A stretch of DNA of 32,835 bases from Lingula anatina (GCF_001039355.2 NW_019775919.1:74385-107219), one strand, 5' to 3'; shown: positions 12,444 to 32,436, counted from the stretch's first letter. Program-made: numbers and translations. Notes: generated from the sequence alone by a model not told the origin.

Positions 12444-12547
12444 ACAATTGTAGTATTTGGCTTGAGTGTATATTTGGATATACAAGATAAACAGCAAAAC
12501 AAGAGAGTACATGTACTGCTGTTCATGGCTATATTAACTGGTTAAAC

Positions 12548-12576
12548 AGGAGTGCTGAGGCATGAATTTTCATGCC
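12548..12576 (+). repeat. Dispersed motif copy with intact terminal hairpin
   Basis: AGGAGTGCTGAG followed by GCATGAATTTTCATGC, which has complementary 7-base arms around TT. It is the third copy within 700 bases. Confidence 0.7.
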
Positions 12577-12739
12577 AGTAAACTTGAATACTTACTTACT
12601 GAATACTCACCATTTTCGATTCTACACGGCACATTCTTCCTTTAATATCTAGGACCTGCCAGTGAATACTGTTCCTTTAATGCACTGTCATCACATAAGT
12701 TTTCCAATTAATTTTCAACATTTTCCCCTAGGTATTGCC

Positions 12740-12751
12740 ATGTCCAGGTAA
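12740..12751 (+). CDS. Minimal upstream ORF (Met-Ser-Arg-stop) of the annexin-fusion gene
   Basis: ATG-TCC-AGG-TAA lies in the same exon as the main start, 21 bases before it, with GCC immediately upstream (a fair Kozak context). If the exon really begins at 12732, scanning ribosomes would meet it first. Function is inference; a transcription start inside the exon would remove it. Confidence 0.35.
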   Translation: MSR

Positions 12752-12772
12752 CAAACGTGTTTATCAGTCAAG

Positions 12773-20704
<7,932 letters not shown>

Positions 20705-22260
20705 AACCAAGACAAGCTGAATAATATAACATTACTTTTTAAAAGGAGTGAAAGAAAAATGACTGGATTAGATACTTTACACAAAGTAAATGCTTTTGTG
20801 CATGCTGAATTATGAATTTTTTTCTCAGCGGAGAAGGTAAAATACATGTATTGCTTTTACTTGGAAGAAATTATGAGATATAATATGTAAAAAAATATTT
20901 TAAAATATGTTTTTTATAAATGATAGAAAAGTTTTTGTTGTTGTAATTATTCCATGTGGGTGAAGGGAGCTGTGTGCACATGTAATACATGTAGATGCTA
21001 AAAATATATATATTATTAAGATATACTGTTTCTTTTATATGTCATCCTGTGAAGGTATAGATATATTACTGAAGTAACTATTTTACTAGTTTTTATTTAA
21101 TATTATATGTGTTCTTATTTTTTCATTGTAAGTGTATAAATCTATCCACAGAGCAAATGCCCTTATACCAGGCTGATTATGTCTATTATAGCTTGCACAC
21201 TAGAAATGCAAGCTCTGATTTAATTGCAACTTTTACTTTTTGCTTTCTACTTACTATATTTACTGGATCTGTGCAATAGGAAATGGATATCTTTTTTATT
21301 CTTGAAATCTTCTTTTCTCTGTTTTTTTTTTAAACAAAATTTTATATTAGGATTTATCACCAAATGAAAGTGTGGTCAATATTTCAGTCCAGTTGATAAT
21401 ATTTATAGTAAGCACTATGAGATGATGTCTAGAGCTGTCTCAGAAATATCTTTATTAAAAATGCAAATTTATGATTTTTGTATAATAATTATGTACTTAA
21501 GTTGTTAGCTGGCTAACAATATATTTGATAACAAAAGGTAAATATTTGACAATCTTGACATTTGAACAGACATAAAGTTAGCAAAGAATACTAGAAAAGT
21601 TACTTCATTTTGAGTTGAAGTGTGTAAGTGTGAATTATACACTATGTTGTGATACAATACAAATGTTGCATATGTCCAGAATTTCTTTTTCTATGGATCC
21701 AGTGTATGCTGAAACATTATTTATTGTTTTATAATGTAGTTTCCAGTAATGATGTAATAATGCAAATCTTATGTCCCAAGAGTAGAAGATTACAATAACA
21801 AACAAGAATTAAATAAATTTAAATGGATAACTTTGTTTTACATTCAGGGTTTCCAAGTATTTATTGTGAAGGTTTTTCTTTTTCCTTATCCGTCCAGGGT
21901 TTCTACTTTATGCCTTTTTTCTTTATAAATTTTTGTGATTTATATTCAGTAATAGACTTTTTCCATCTGTGTGTAGACATCAGATATCTAAAAGTATTTC
22001 AAAATAAGGGAATCATCATGTCTTGAATTCTTAGTATTGAGGTTTCAGAAATACCAGTCAATCCCTTGCACACACAGACTTTGTTGCAAATGATTGCTTT
22101 GCTTTATATTTGCAGCAATTCCATGTTGAATCTTGAATAGATACAAAATAAGAAAAGTAATTATATACAGTAACTTATTTAAATAAATTTATTTGGATAT
22201 GTTTTTGTAGCATTAAGTTGATGTACACTTTATTTGTAATAAATTTTTTCATAGATATTG
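20705..22260 (+). other. Long 3' UTR and downstream flank of the annexin-fusion gene
   Basis: About 1.5 kb of AT-rich sequence follows the TAA at 20702-20704. Several AATAAA hexamers occur, including ones near 21813 and 22184 and one at 22238-22243 that is followed by a T-rich tract. No exon is recognised; the 67-codon open frame at 21823 looks like chance. Confidence 0.5.
22238..22243 (+). terminator. Candidate distal poly(A) signal AATAAA
   Basis: The last canonical hexamer before the TUT1 promoter, followed by a T-run of about 12 at 22265, as expected of a downstream element. Proximal signals may be used instead. Confidence 0.35.
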
Positions 22261-22720
22261 CTGGTTTTTTTTTTTTTATTCTTTCTAAAAAGACACAATT
22301 ATGATTAATAAGAATGATACTGTGGTGAACATTACACGTAGGGGAAACCCAACGGCTTGGAGAGAGAATGATAAAATAATATTATTTGCTGGCTGTACAT
22401 ATACATTAGATTACTGGCTCCACAAGATTTAATTTACATTTCTGATAAAATGTAAAATACAGAGATGAATCAATTTCATCTATGCACAAGATAACGGTAA
22501 AATGTAATAAATCTTCAGGCTGCAGATAGGTTTTAGGAATGCCCTAACATATTTTACCTTGTTTTTCTGAATTGAATACATTCAAAACCAGCTATTCAAA
22601 ATCATTCAACCAAACTGTACTCATGGGTTACAGCACCTGGTACATACTGTTTATTGTGCTCAATGAGGCCTTTTTTTTATCAACCCTCCGACCTGAGATG
22701 ACAGCAAATGTCTGGCCTAT
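22261..22720. other. Intergenic spacer before TUT1
   Basis: AT-rich, with no recognisable exon, RNA gene or repeat copy. Confidence 0.5.
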
Positions 22721-22726
22721 AATGAC

Positions 22727-22835
22727 ATTGGGCGGCCATATTGAAACCTGACATCGTTTGTCTTCTGCATCCAGCTAGTTCCGTATAGGAAGACCCACTT
22801 TGAGAATGAACGGATAGCCTGCTTTTGCTACTGCG
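22727..22835 (+). promoter_or_regulatory. TUT1: Promoter and 5' UTR of TUT1
   Basis: ATTGG (inverted CCAAT) at 22727-22731 runs into GGCGGCCATATTG at 22731-22743, a good YY1-type site of the kind found at transcription starts of housekeeping genes. The region is GC-richer than its surroundings. A minimal uORF ATG-AAC-GGA-TAG lies at 22806-22817, 18 bases before the main ATG. Confidence 0.5.
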
Positions 22836-25800
22836 ATGGAGGTTCACTGCGATGTTTGCGATGCTGTCGTGTGTGTTGGAAGAGATCAGTCTGGTTAGTA
22901 TTTTTCGGACTGTTAAGAATTTATCTTAAGTGCTAAAACATTGAGAAAGCAACATTCTAGTTAGGTGCTATCCGCCAAAAAAAAAAAAAAAAATTTATCC
23001 ATCAAAAACGAACTTTACTTGGGTGTAAGGATGGTTTGGATAGACGGGCGGAAGGTGGGGTGGAGGGGTTTTCTAGAGGTTAGAAAGACTGTCCTTTTGC
23101 TTTTGAAACGTCCGGTTTTATTAAAATTTTGATCTAGGTTCTCTTCAGTTTTTCAGTTTAGGTCAAATAAGGGGTTGTAGAGGTCCACTTCTTCAGAAAA
23201 GACCCCCACTTTAAATTGTTGTCTGGAAGCCTTTGTACTGAAGCCTTGCAGGGTGCATCAACATCCCTCAGTTTATACCTTTCATGGTGTATAGGACTTG
23301 TGTAGTAGATGCTTGGCAACTGACATATACATGTTCTGTATCTGATCGAGTGAATACACTAGATTATTCAACTCAGGCTTATGGCTTTTCTGTCTTGCGT
23401 TGTACATCTTGAGAAAGCAGTTGTTGACAAAAGATATAGTGTGAGTAAAAGCCACCTTGATCAGTTTATGAATCTTAAAATGACTTATTATACCACACTG
23501 TTTTACCATATCATTATTAAAAAATGAGTTAATAAAAGAAGGTTTGGATCAATTAGGTATTTTTTAATGATTTTGGCACTAGTAAAACAGTAAAGCATAT
23601 ATATTCAGATTGGCGATTTCAATTTTAATGTGGCGTGGATAAAATGCTACATGAGAAATGTTTTTTGTCTCAGATGGCAGTATGGCTAGGCACATCCAGG
23701 GCAAGCGTCACCAGCGTCTCTTACAGATGAAGAACAAGGTGGCAGAGAAGGCCAGTTGCAGTGTATTTGTGAGGGGTGTCCATGGGAACACTAAACTCAG
23801 CGCAGCTCAATTGAAGGAACACTTCCAGAAATTTGGAAATATAAAGAAAGTTGTGATGGACAAAGTTAAGGTAGCGTCTTACTCTAAATGTACAGTAGAT
23901 GATCCCTCTGAGATAAAAAATTTTTCATGTCATTAATGGTATTATAACCCAAAATGATTTTTGTTAAGTCTGTGTACTGTATTAAATATTAAAATATGTG
24001 TAGTTTTTAAAGTAATTTTGTTTAATATATAATGATTAAATATTGTCAGCTTAAAATCAGTGATCAAATTCAGCTTTTGAAAAGTGTCTGAATTTTTCAC
24101 CAAAATTGATATTATAACAGTCTCTGTATGACATCACATGCTTTTAATTAAAATAAAAAGGCACTGCTATTCAACACTGCCCAAGCAGTGAAACAAGAGG
24201 CACTTATAATAATATTGGTAACACTTGTTAAACAACCATATTGATTTTCAGTCTTTGTATGCCATCATCGAATTTGACTGTAAGGATGCAGCCCAGCAGG
24301 TGCTTGGTCAGTCTGACCACAGGTTGCCTGGTGACCACAAGTTGGTGGTCAAGCCCAGGGAAGTCAAAATGGACAATTTCAAGCCAGCACGATTGGGAAA
24401 TAGACATGACACAACAAAGAAAACTCAAAGCAAAGATTCTGAAGTTCCTGTGGTTGACAGAAAAACAGTGCTAGAGGAATTGAGGAAAATACAATCTGTA
24501 AGGGGATGTTTTTGGTTTCACTTTTTCAACTTTTACAAGTGACACCTTATTTAAACACTTACTAGTATGTAAAGCTTTTTTTCAATACATATTTATGATG
24601 CAGACAATGTCACTATGATGCAGACAATGTCAGACACTGTGCTGATAGGTTTACTATCATAGTATCACTTGAACTAAGTCACTGTTTTGCTCCAGAGTTG
24701 TCTTATTTCTTGTAAGCTATTCTATGCAAAAAAGGCAACGGTTACCATAATATGTTAGATGGGGCATTGCTGTCTCTCTCTATATGCATGTTCTATCCTT
24801 AGACTATTGTATTGCATTTTCAGTATCTGTAATATACTCAATCACTGCAGCACTGGTGTATTCGATTGCAGTAAGTCAGTAGTAAGATTTTTCCAACAAT
24901 CACCGCATTCCATTTCTTTTGGGAGCCAAAATATAATTTTAGAGATTGATGTGGGTCCCCTCGGACCCTATGCCATATTTTCAGACTTTTTCAGTAAATG
25001 GCAGTCTCATCCCTGAATGCAGTATCTCTCTTTATTGTGTTTCAGCTTGATGGCCAGATGGTCAGGCTGATGTCTCTTCTCCAGCTGACCCAAGAGGATG
25101 ACCAGCAGAGACAGCAGCTGTGTCAGTCACTGCAGAAACAGCTGGCAGTTTTCTTCCCAGGTAAACAGGGGGCCTGAGCTCATGTGATCATTGCAAGCTT
25201 ATTGTGTGCTTTGTGAGAGAATTACCACAGTCATGAAGGTTATCTCTTAACCCTCAGTTGACTATCTTTTGGTTATTATTATTGTCTGTCTGTTTTTCTC
25301 TTTGTCACCAGTCTGAGTTGCCCAACTTAAAGAGTTATGAATGGAATTTGAAGAGATTTTCGGGATAGGATGGAATTAGGCTTTTTTGACTTGGTATGAA
25401 TAATCTTTTATCATGGGGAAATTGAAATTATTGTTGAAATTTGCAACAGGATGTAACGTATCTTGTCTCAAAAGCAGTTTGAGTTTGCATTTCATGCGAC
25501 AAATTATTAGATAAATGTTTGTGGAGTAAAGTAAAATTGTAATTTAGGCCTGATTTGACAGTCCTGAGTAATAAGTATGCCATAGCATATTCACTGCAGC
25601 TCTTTTACCTGTGTCATTTTTTCTTAAAATCCATTTTAAAAATTGTAATTACAATATTTCAAATATACATTAATAAAAAAGTATTTGGTTTATTATTTTT
25701 ATGATATGTCTGTACATATATTTGGTTCATTATTTTCATGATGTGTCATGCACTAATTGATAACACGATAAGTGGAAAACCATTTAATCTTTTGGCTTTT

Positions 25801-28800
25801 GTACAGAACTGATGCACATTCAAAAAATACAGGATGAGTACAAAAATCGGCTTGATTGGGAAGTTATGCTGTTTTTTCACTTTTCAGCATATTTTATCCA
25901 CCATTATACAGATAACATGAAAACCGTGTAATATTTTACTTTAAAACTTGTAGGGCATAGGACTAATATACAGAAGTTTGAAAATAATCTTGATCGGTTT
26001 AGTTTTGATGAAGTTATGCCTTTTTTGTATATTAGTGTTTTTTCCTCAGATTCAATTCTTAAGCATGTTTACAGTCTCATTATTGAACTAATTAGATACG
26101 TAAAAGTTCTTTTGACCTTTTCTGCATTTTAACAATATTGTTAGTTGATTATATAATAATCAACTAACAATATTATATAATAATGATGGTGAATCTGTTA
26201 TCGTGTATTGTGTAATAAAGTGTCAAAAGTGGAAATAAGCTCATGTCATTGCAGTTTGTCAAATTTAGACATTCACTATGTTCAGAATCTCATAATGGAG
26301 CAAATTGGACAATGTAAAATTGTTCTATTGTTATTTTTCCATCTCAACAAATTTCTTAGTTGATCATATAAAAATGAAAGTAAATGGGTTACTTTGTTTT
26401 ATGTAAAAAAAGCGTTGACAATGTAAATAAACTCATTTCAGTACAGTTATCTCTTGTTTTAAAATGTATTTGATTGTTTATTTATTTTTGATAGGCTGTA
26501 CCATACACCAGTTTGGATCCTCTGTGAACAAGTTTGGTGTTAAGGGGTGCGACATGGACATCTTTCTTGACCTTCACATAGATGAAGACGACCTTAAAAG
26601 TGAAAGATTTTTATCCGAGTCGGAAGTGAGAGTTTAATTTGTATGATTATGTTTAATCCACATGTAATATCTGTTGAAAAATGTTTTTGTCAGAAGTGAG
26701 AACTAACGTGTAATAGATTGGAATTAAAAAGGTCAGCTAATATTCAGGTTGCAAAGAAATTGATCCTTTATGGATGAACATGTTTTCTTTACATCAAATA
26801 AAATGAAAATGACACTCATCACTTTACGCTTCAGAGCCCTAGTAATTTAGACACCAGAGACAGGCGCCAAATCAAAGTTTATACGCGTGAGGAATTGAGA
26901 GAAATGACAAGCTTTGACCAGGTCAAGGCAATCAGAAGAACAATCCAGAGACACATCCCAGAATGCCAGAATGTAGTATTTGTTCCCAGTCAGAGGTGTC
27001 CAGTGTGTAGGTTTACCTTCAGGTCCTCAGGGATTAAATGTGATGTATCTGTCAGTAACAGGTAAGTGTAGTACAATAATTACTGTTAGTCTCACTCTCA
27101 GTGACAGTAACAACAAATATGTATTGGTACCACTCAAGTATATATACAGTGAACAAGTATATTAAAAGATTGAAAGGCAATTATTGGTATTGATTGAAGA
27201 TAAAAAAGGACACTTTTTTTGCTGAGTTGGCTCACAACAGCTCTGATGTTTTCCAACTTGGAAAAATTTTATGCACATAAACAAAACAAAATTGTTACCT
27301 CTCTTAATTTGTCAATAAAAATAAACTGTCAGAAAAGCAATTTTTAGTATTGATTGCAGACAATGTCCTAAAAAAAGGCACTTTTTTCTTTTTCAAGAGC
27401 TTTGGTTACTTTCCTAACCTTTTAAATTTATTTATGTGGTCAATGTGTTCCTCTTTCAGATTAGCTCTCAGAAACACCAAGTTCCTCAGACTCTGCACAG
27501 AGCTGGATGTGAGGTTATCTCCTCTGGTTTACGCTATACGTTACTGGGCCAAGTGCAGAGACATTGCAGGCAACATCCAATCAGGAACCAAGCTGAACAA
27601 TTATGCACTGTGTTTGCTTGTAGTTTTCTACCTCCAGAACTTAGAGAAGCCTATCCTTCCCAGTATTCAGCAGTTGGCCGATTATTGTGGTGGGTTTCAT
27701 GTGATTGATTATTTTAATGTAGTTTTTGATTTGTTGCTGTTGAATAAAATATTGCTACAACAGTAACTACTTTTATACATGCCAAAAGAAGTGTGTAGAA
27801 ACTTATTGTCTGTTTCTGGTGAGATGGAAATTTTAACTGAAAAATAATGAGATATTGAAAATTTAAGTTATGTCATTGTGATCATGTGACCACAGTGATT
27901 GAAATGATTATTGCCCTTTTTCAGGTCCAGAAGAGAAAGTTGTAATTGAGGACTGGGACTGCTCATTTGTAGAAGATAAGTCAAGCATACCTAGTACAGC
28001 TAATACTATGACAGTTGGTAAGTTTTTTTTTCTTTTTTCTTTTTTTTTTTTTTTTGTGCACTCATGCACGCGCACACACACACACATGCACACACACATT
28101 CTCCCATAAATTGAAATATCCTTGTTCAGTACATATGAAAAATATCCTAACTGTAATATTTGATAAGTCAAATATATTAAGGCAGCAGATGAATATTAAC
28201 CTCTATTTAATATTTATTACTTTATTATACTTTTCCTTTCTTCAGGTGAGCTCTTGCTTGGTTTCTATCAGTTCTACGCCAAGTTTGACTTCAGTACAAA
28301 CATCATCTGCCCCAGAACGGGCAAGACCATGAATTTGATGACTGTACTCAACCCAGATACAATGCCAGCTAAGATGGAAGGTTATAAGGTAAACTTTGCT
28401 ATATGCTATCTTGACCTGTGTTTTTATCCCTTTAAAATATTTAGCATCAAAAATTGATGATAATAAGTTGACTTAAAATGTACACTTTAAGTATCAATAT
28501 CACAGCAACGTTGACATTTGAAAAGACGTGAAGGCATAACAAAAATTTATTTCTTTCTCCCCTAGGTGGAAACAGTTGCTATTCAGGATCCTTTTGTCTT
28601 GAATCATAACCCAGCATTTAACATCAACGAGAAGATGAAAGAAAGAATTATTTCAGAATTCCAGACAGCAGCCAAGATGGCTGATTTTCTAAGGGACAAC
28701 CCAGACCATGAGTTTTCACTTCAGGGATTAGTTATGTTTTTATCTAATGAGATACCAGCACAGTTCACTTCTGTTCCACCCAATCAGAGTGATCATCTTA

Positions 28801-30119
28801 TCTCAAAATTAAAACTGGCTGAAAACAAACATCCTTCAAAGCATGGGACAAGAAAACATATGAAAAGTTGCCTGGAAACTTCCTTCGAAATTGTTCTCTG
28901 TCCTGCACACCTTTCCCAAAAATGTTTACTTCGACTCAATGAAACCTCTGATTTCAAACATGCATGGCAGCAGGAGATTTGTCAGTTTATTTATAAGCTC
29001 CTTACAGAATGTTTACTCATCCCTACTCAGTTATTCAAAAACAATATTTTACAAAAAGGCAGCGAGCAAAATTCTGTACTGCCACCTGGTCAAGAAGACA
29101 ATGAAGTAGATGGCAGAAGTAGATGGCAGAAAAAAACACCTGATGTCACTGAAAGGACGGAACTTTCTTTCAGTGCAGTGGACAGTAAACCCAATAAAAT
29201 TGTGGATGACACTGAAAAAGTGACTGAAATGGAGGAGTTTCATTTGAATGATGTTACGAAGAAACAAAAAGATGCAGATGATAAAGATCAATCTGGCAAA
29301 ATTGAGAAGACTGCCATTGAAAACTTAGTTAATGAACCATTGTCCCTTTTTTCAACTGAGGGTCATGCCATTGGGGCTGCTTTGGGTAGTGGGAGTGGAA
29401 CACCAAAGAGACAAAACAGTGGTTCTGAATACCTCTCTGATCATCAGATTTTAAAGAAAACAAAAAGTGATGCAAATCTGAACACAGATTGTGAAGTTTT
29501 ACAGAATGAGGCATGTGCGGAAAACAATTGCGATGATTATTCTCAGCTGGAAAGGGAAGTATTTCAGTCTGAAAGTATTAAGGTGACTGACAATTATTCC
29601 ATTGATGGGAACAAAGTCTCAGCAGAGGATTGTTTAAAGAACTTAAATCCAAAGAAATTTGATTCAGAGCTAGTGAAGAGTCAGTTAAAGACTAGTCTAA
29701 AGCCAGAGGAAAGATACCTTTTTCCTCAGCATAGTGCTATAAGAAAGCAATCTTTTGATAGTAGAATAACAAGTTCTCCTAAAAAACCAAACTTGTTCAT
29801 GCATTTACAATGCTCCATACAGCATGCTGTGTGGCTGCGTCGCAAAGCAGTACGCAAAAATCTTTTACATGCTGGTCATAAAGATGACCTTGACCTAGAG
29901 GTCAAGGTCACCCAGGATGTTATAGAACATGAAAGGGACAGAGGCGAAAAGATTAAGCCATTTGCTATTGATGTGCTGTTGATGGATGATGACAAACAGG
30001 CATGTATTAGTCAGACTGCTGTCCACGTTGTTTTGAGAGCACAAACAGATGTAGCAAGTCACTCTTTCAGTTTCTTCAGCTCATATATATCAAAGGGAAT
30101 TCAGAAGTATTATTCATGA
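22836..30119 (+). CDS. TUT1: Speckle-targeted poly(A) polymerase / U6 snRNA terminal uridylyltransferase (Star-PAP), complete, 997 aa
   Basis: Ten in-frame exons: 22836-22893, 23674-23870, 24252-24497, 25046-25160, 26495-26625, 26835-27061, 27460-27689, 27925-28017, 28246-28388, 28566-30119. A U1/matrin-type zinc finger uses C5, C8, H26 and H32. An RRM follows at about 48-128 (SVFVRGV, then LYAIIEFD). The nucleotidyltransferase palm has FGSSVNKFG with D225 and D227 in [10 protein letters not shown] and the third acidic residue D319 in KCDVSVSN, so catalysis looks intact. A central PAP-type domain follows ([31 protein letters not shown]). PAP-associated sequence includes [13 protein letters not shown] and [14 protein letters not shown]. 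The last exon encodes 517 residues, much of it a polar, probably disordered insert before a folded-looking C-terminus. The family oligouridylates U6 snRNA and polyadenylates selected mRNAs in nuclear speckles. The proline-rich palm insertion known in mammals is absent. Confidence 0.94.
25761..26122 (+). repeat. Dispersed repeat, copy A (partner at 32453-32835)
   Basis: It starts AACACGATAAGTGGAAA and ends ATTAGATACGTAAAAGT, aligned with copy B over its length. An internal unit centred on AAGTTATGC recurs at 25861 and 26011 (about 150 bases apart). Lies in a TUT1 intron (25161-26494). No coding capacity. Confidence 0.85.
26134..26174. repeat. Perfect hairpin, 18-bp arms and 5-base loop
   Basis: AATATTGTTAGTTGATTA at 26134-26151 is the exact complement of 26157-26174, with TATAA between. 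It lies just past the end of dispersed repeat copy A in the same TUT1 intron. AT-rich; a miRNA origin is unlikely at this stem length. Confidence 0.9.
29885..29910. repeat. Palindrome of nuclear-receptor half-sites inside TUT1 coding sequence
   Basis: TGACCTTGACCT (29885-29896), AG, then AGGTCAAGGTCA (29899-29910): each arm is two abutting AGGTCA half-sites and the arms are exact complements. It is translated as part of the terminal exon (DDLDLEVKV). It may be a fragment of a mobile sequence absorbed into the exon. Confidence 0.9.
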
Positions 30120-30777
30120 TAACCAGCATGATATTTAAGGACATTTATGCATTGTTATTTTTTTCCTATTTTAGACCATTGATGAAAATGGTGGAGTTAA
30201 CCATTTATGATGCTGTATGTCTTACTTTATCATGCCTAATATCTGTAATACAGAGCATTTAGACAGTAAATATTTGATCATTAGAATTATAAAAAGAAAG
30301 AAATGTTATTTTTGGAGTTTTACAGAATTACAAGGCATCTTTACTACTCAGTTTTGGCATTTGAATTTCATTACCAGAAAACTACACAAGATTTATAAAA
30401 TATACCAGCAACATGTTACAGGTATTTGGATTTTTTTAATTAAAGGGATAATAACTGGAGTAAACAACAATTTTCCTATACTTACTAATGGATAATGATT
30501 CTATTTCTACATTCAAAGTTAATCCCTGTTTTTTTTCTAAAAAGTTTTTTTTTGTAATAATCTCTTACATGGCCCCATGGCAAGCTTAGATATCAGAATA
30601 ATAGCTATAACTGCCATTTTTGTGGTAAAACAGAATAAATTATATTTCTGTGAGTTGTTTACCATGTTTTTATTGTGAAATATAGATCTCATACGAAAAG
30701 TTATTATCCCTTTAATATTGCCTTTTCCCAAAACCTCTCTTAATTATTTGTACTTCCATTGAATTGTACTGAATAAA
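30120..30777 (+). other. TUT1: 3' UTR of TUT1 with AATAAA at 30772-30777
   Basis: AT-rich sequence follows the TGA at 30117-30119. The hexamer in CTGAATAAACTC is the clearest candidate signal; nothing else recognised. From 30778 to the next start codon (31210) I see only a probable promoter/5' UTR without a clear motif. Confidence 0.5.
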
Positions 30778-31209
30778 CTCTTGAGAATAACCTTAATGGA
30801 ATTCTCTTTGAATTTTTTTAAAGTTAAGTTTTCAAAGGGTTATTATAAGTTGATATTAAAGCACAGCTTTCGCTGATTGATGTATAAATTTAAACGAAAC
30901 ACCAAGAACGATATACCAGTAGTACACGGCTTTGGTCACAGGTGTCGCTACTAGTGTGTTACAAAACATTGGAGAAAAGATACCTGTGAGGCTGTGAGAT
31001 AAAAAAATAAAAAATATAGTGTGGTGTTTTCTGTGGTTTTAAGGGTCATTAACCGATCAAGGGGCTAGATAAGCGTGGGTGAGGGGAGAGAACAATCGAC
31101 GGTAACGGCAGGGGAGAGAGGAGTCCGACTGTGGCACTGGTCTGTCTTGGCGTGTATTGCCACCTACAGCATCTTTGGTTCATCCGCATGGCAAAGTTAC
31201 CGACCGAAC

Positions 31210-32297
31210 ATGATGAACATGGTATCGATAATGCGGTCAGTCATCTTTCGGTCTCCAAAGTTGTGGACAATGAACATTCGCCGATTCTTAAATGAAGGTT
31301 CCACAAAAGAAATGACCTCTTCTGTACTGGATTCAGTTCCAAAACTAGAAGAAGATGCAGGTTTGAGCAATTTGATTTCTGCAAATTTGTAGTAACCCAC
31401 ACAAAATTGAAATATTCATTTTTGATTTTCAAAATCTTTTCATTATGAAATTATTTTGTCACTTTGAGCAGTGTCTCTGCTATTTATATAAATGAGTTTA
31501 GGGGATCATTTGGAAATTTTTCTATTTTTTAACATGAAATGTACGTAATGTATGCTCATTCAAAACTATATTGAAAACCGAGGCCTGCATGGGTCGCTCG
31601 GTAATTCCGAAAATTTACTCGTTTAACATTTCCTGATACAGTATTTCATGTGTACTTTCAGGTGAAAAAATAAAAAAAATTAAATATTCAACCATTTTCC
31701 CATGGTGCATGTGTTAGCTTAACAGTACATATCACATACAGTTTTTGTAATTAGGAGTGCTTGTGGATGAATTTCTGTGCAGTTAGCTGGGATGGAAATG
31801 GTGGGTGGAAATTTGCTGTTATATCATATGTCAGAGACATTGAAAAGTTGAATGAAAAACGACTTTTAAAAATTAGTATATTTATACACCTGCCAATTTT
31901 AACCTAAAAGTCTTTACCAGATTTTTCCATCTCTAGCACTAGCATCTAGAACTATTATTCGTACAGAAAACTGCTCACTGACTCAACAGTACCTGAAAAG
32001 GAAGTGAAGGGAAGGTTGGAAAACTGGGGTGCTTTATTCAAAATGAGCACGGATTGGGATTAAGTGTTTAAACTAAGCAAACAAATCATTTATTTGGAAC
32101 TTTCAGATGTCGAGCCAGAAATTGGTACCACAGGCCTTGATTATGAAGGACAACTTGAGCAGTGGGATGAAATTGCACGCAGAAGCCTTCTATTTTCTTT
32201 TAATTTGGATAAAGAAACCCATTCTAAGCTCTATAACCATCTACGGACATTTGGGGAACTGGCTTATCATATCCCCATTGATAAACAGCCCAAAAAG
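31210..32297 (+). CDS. MTPAP: Probable mitochondrial poly(A) RNA polymerase, first two exons (3' incomplete)
   Basis: Exon 31210-31360 and exon 32107-32297 join in phase across a GT/AG intron (donor GTTTGA is weak, acceptor AACTTTCAG is good). I start at the first ATG after the in-frame upstream stretch. The N-terminus (MMNMVSIMRSVIFRSP, then LWTMNIRRFLNEG) is Arg-rich, hydroxylated and free of acids for about 25 residues, as expected for a mitochondrial presequence. The second exon gives EQWDEIARRSLLFSFNLD followed by LYNHLRTFGELAYHIPID. It has the spacing of the RNA-binding-like (RRM-like) domain at the start of MTPAP, with arginine and a beta strand, then a helix ending F-G-E, then a strand. 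The catalytic domain would lie beyond the window, so the call is a family-level inference. Another protein with an RRM-like N-terminus is possible. It follows TUT1, a member of the same superfamily, by 1.1 kb. Confidence 0.5.
31753..31774 (+). repeat. Dispersed motif copy, diverged
   Basis: AGGAGTGCTTGTGGATGAAT resembles the GGAGTGCTAACGCATGAAT motif of the palindrome arm. It lies in the intron of the probable MTPAP gene. Similarity is partial. Confidence 0.4.
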
Positions 32298-32332
32298 GTA
32301 AAAAAAACTCCTCACCTGAAAGAGTGCCTTTT

Positions 32333-32362
32333 TATGTACAGACACAGATGTGTCTGTACATA
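32333..32362. repeat. Perfect inverted repeat, 14-bp arms, 2-base spacer
   Basis: TATGTACAGACACA (32333-32346) and TGTGTCTGTACATA (32349-32362) are exact complements separated by GA. It begins 36 bases after the probable MTPAP exon and abuts the repeat that fills the rest of the window. Confidence 0.92.
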
Positions 32363-32385
32363 TTGCCATCACCTGCGTCTGTCGT

Positions 32386-32436
32386 CGCCGATGCCGATGC
32401 CGATGGCGATGCCGATGCCGATGCCGTCGCCGGCGC
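32386..32436. repeat. (GATGCC)n hexanucleotide microsatellite
   Basis: About eight imperfect GATGCC units, GC-rich against an AT-rich background, at the head of dispersed repeat copy B. Confidence 0.9.

Larger units (their letters stand above)
11966..12731 (+). other. Remainder of the first intron of the annexin-fusion gene
   Basis: No exon was recognised between the palindrome and the acceptor TTTTCCCCTAG ending at 12731. Two more copies of the short dispersed motif occur here (separate entries). Confidence 0.5.

Noticed and set aside
24598-24645. TATGATGCAGACAATGTCA duplicated in tandem, with a CTGA nearby, considered as a snoRNA
   Set aside because: Box C would be ATGATGC and the spacing varies; it is a short tandem duplication in a TUT1 intron.
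31075-31209. Upstream in-frame extension of the probable MTPAP start
   Set aside because: The frame is open but has no ATG before 31210, so it is treated as 5' UTR.
31579-31604. ACCGAG…CTCGGT stem with a 14-base loop
   Set aside because: A six-base stem alone is not significant and no RNA family was recognised.
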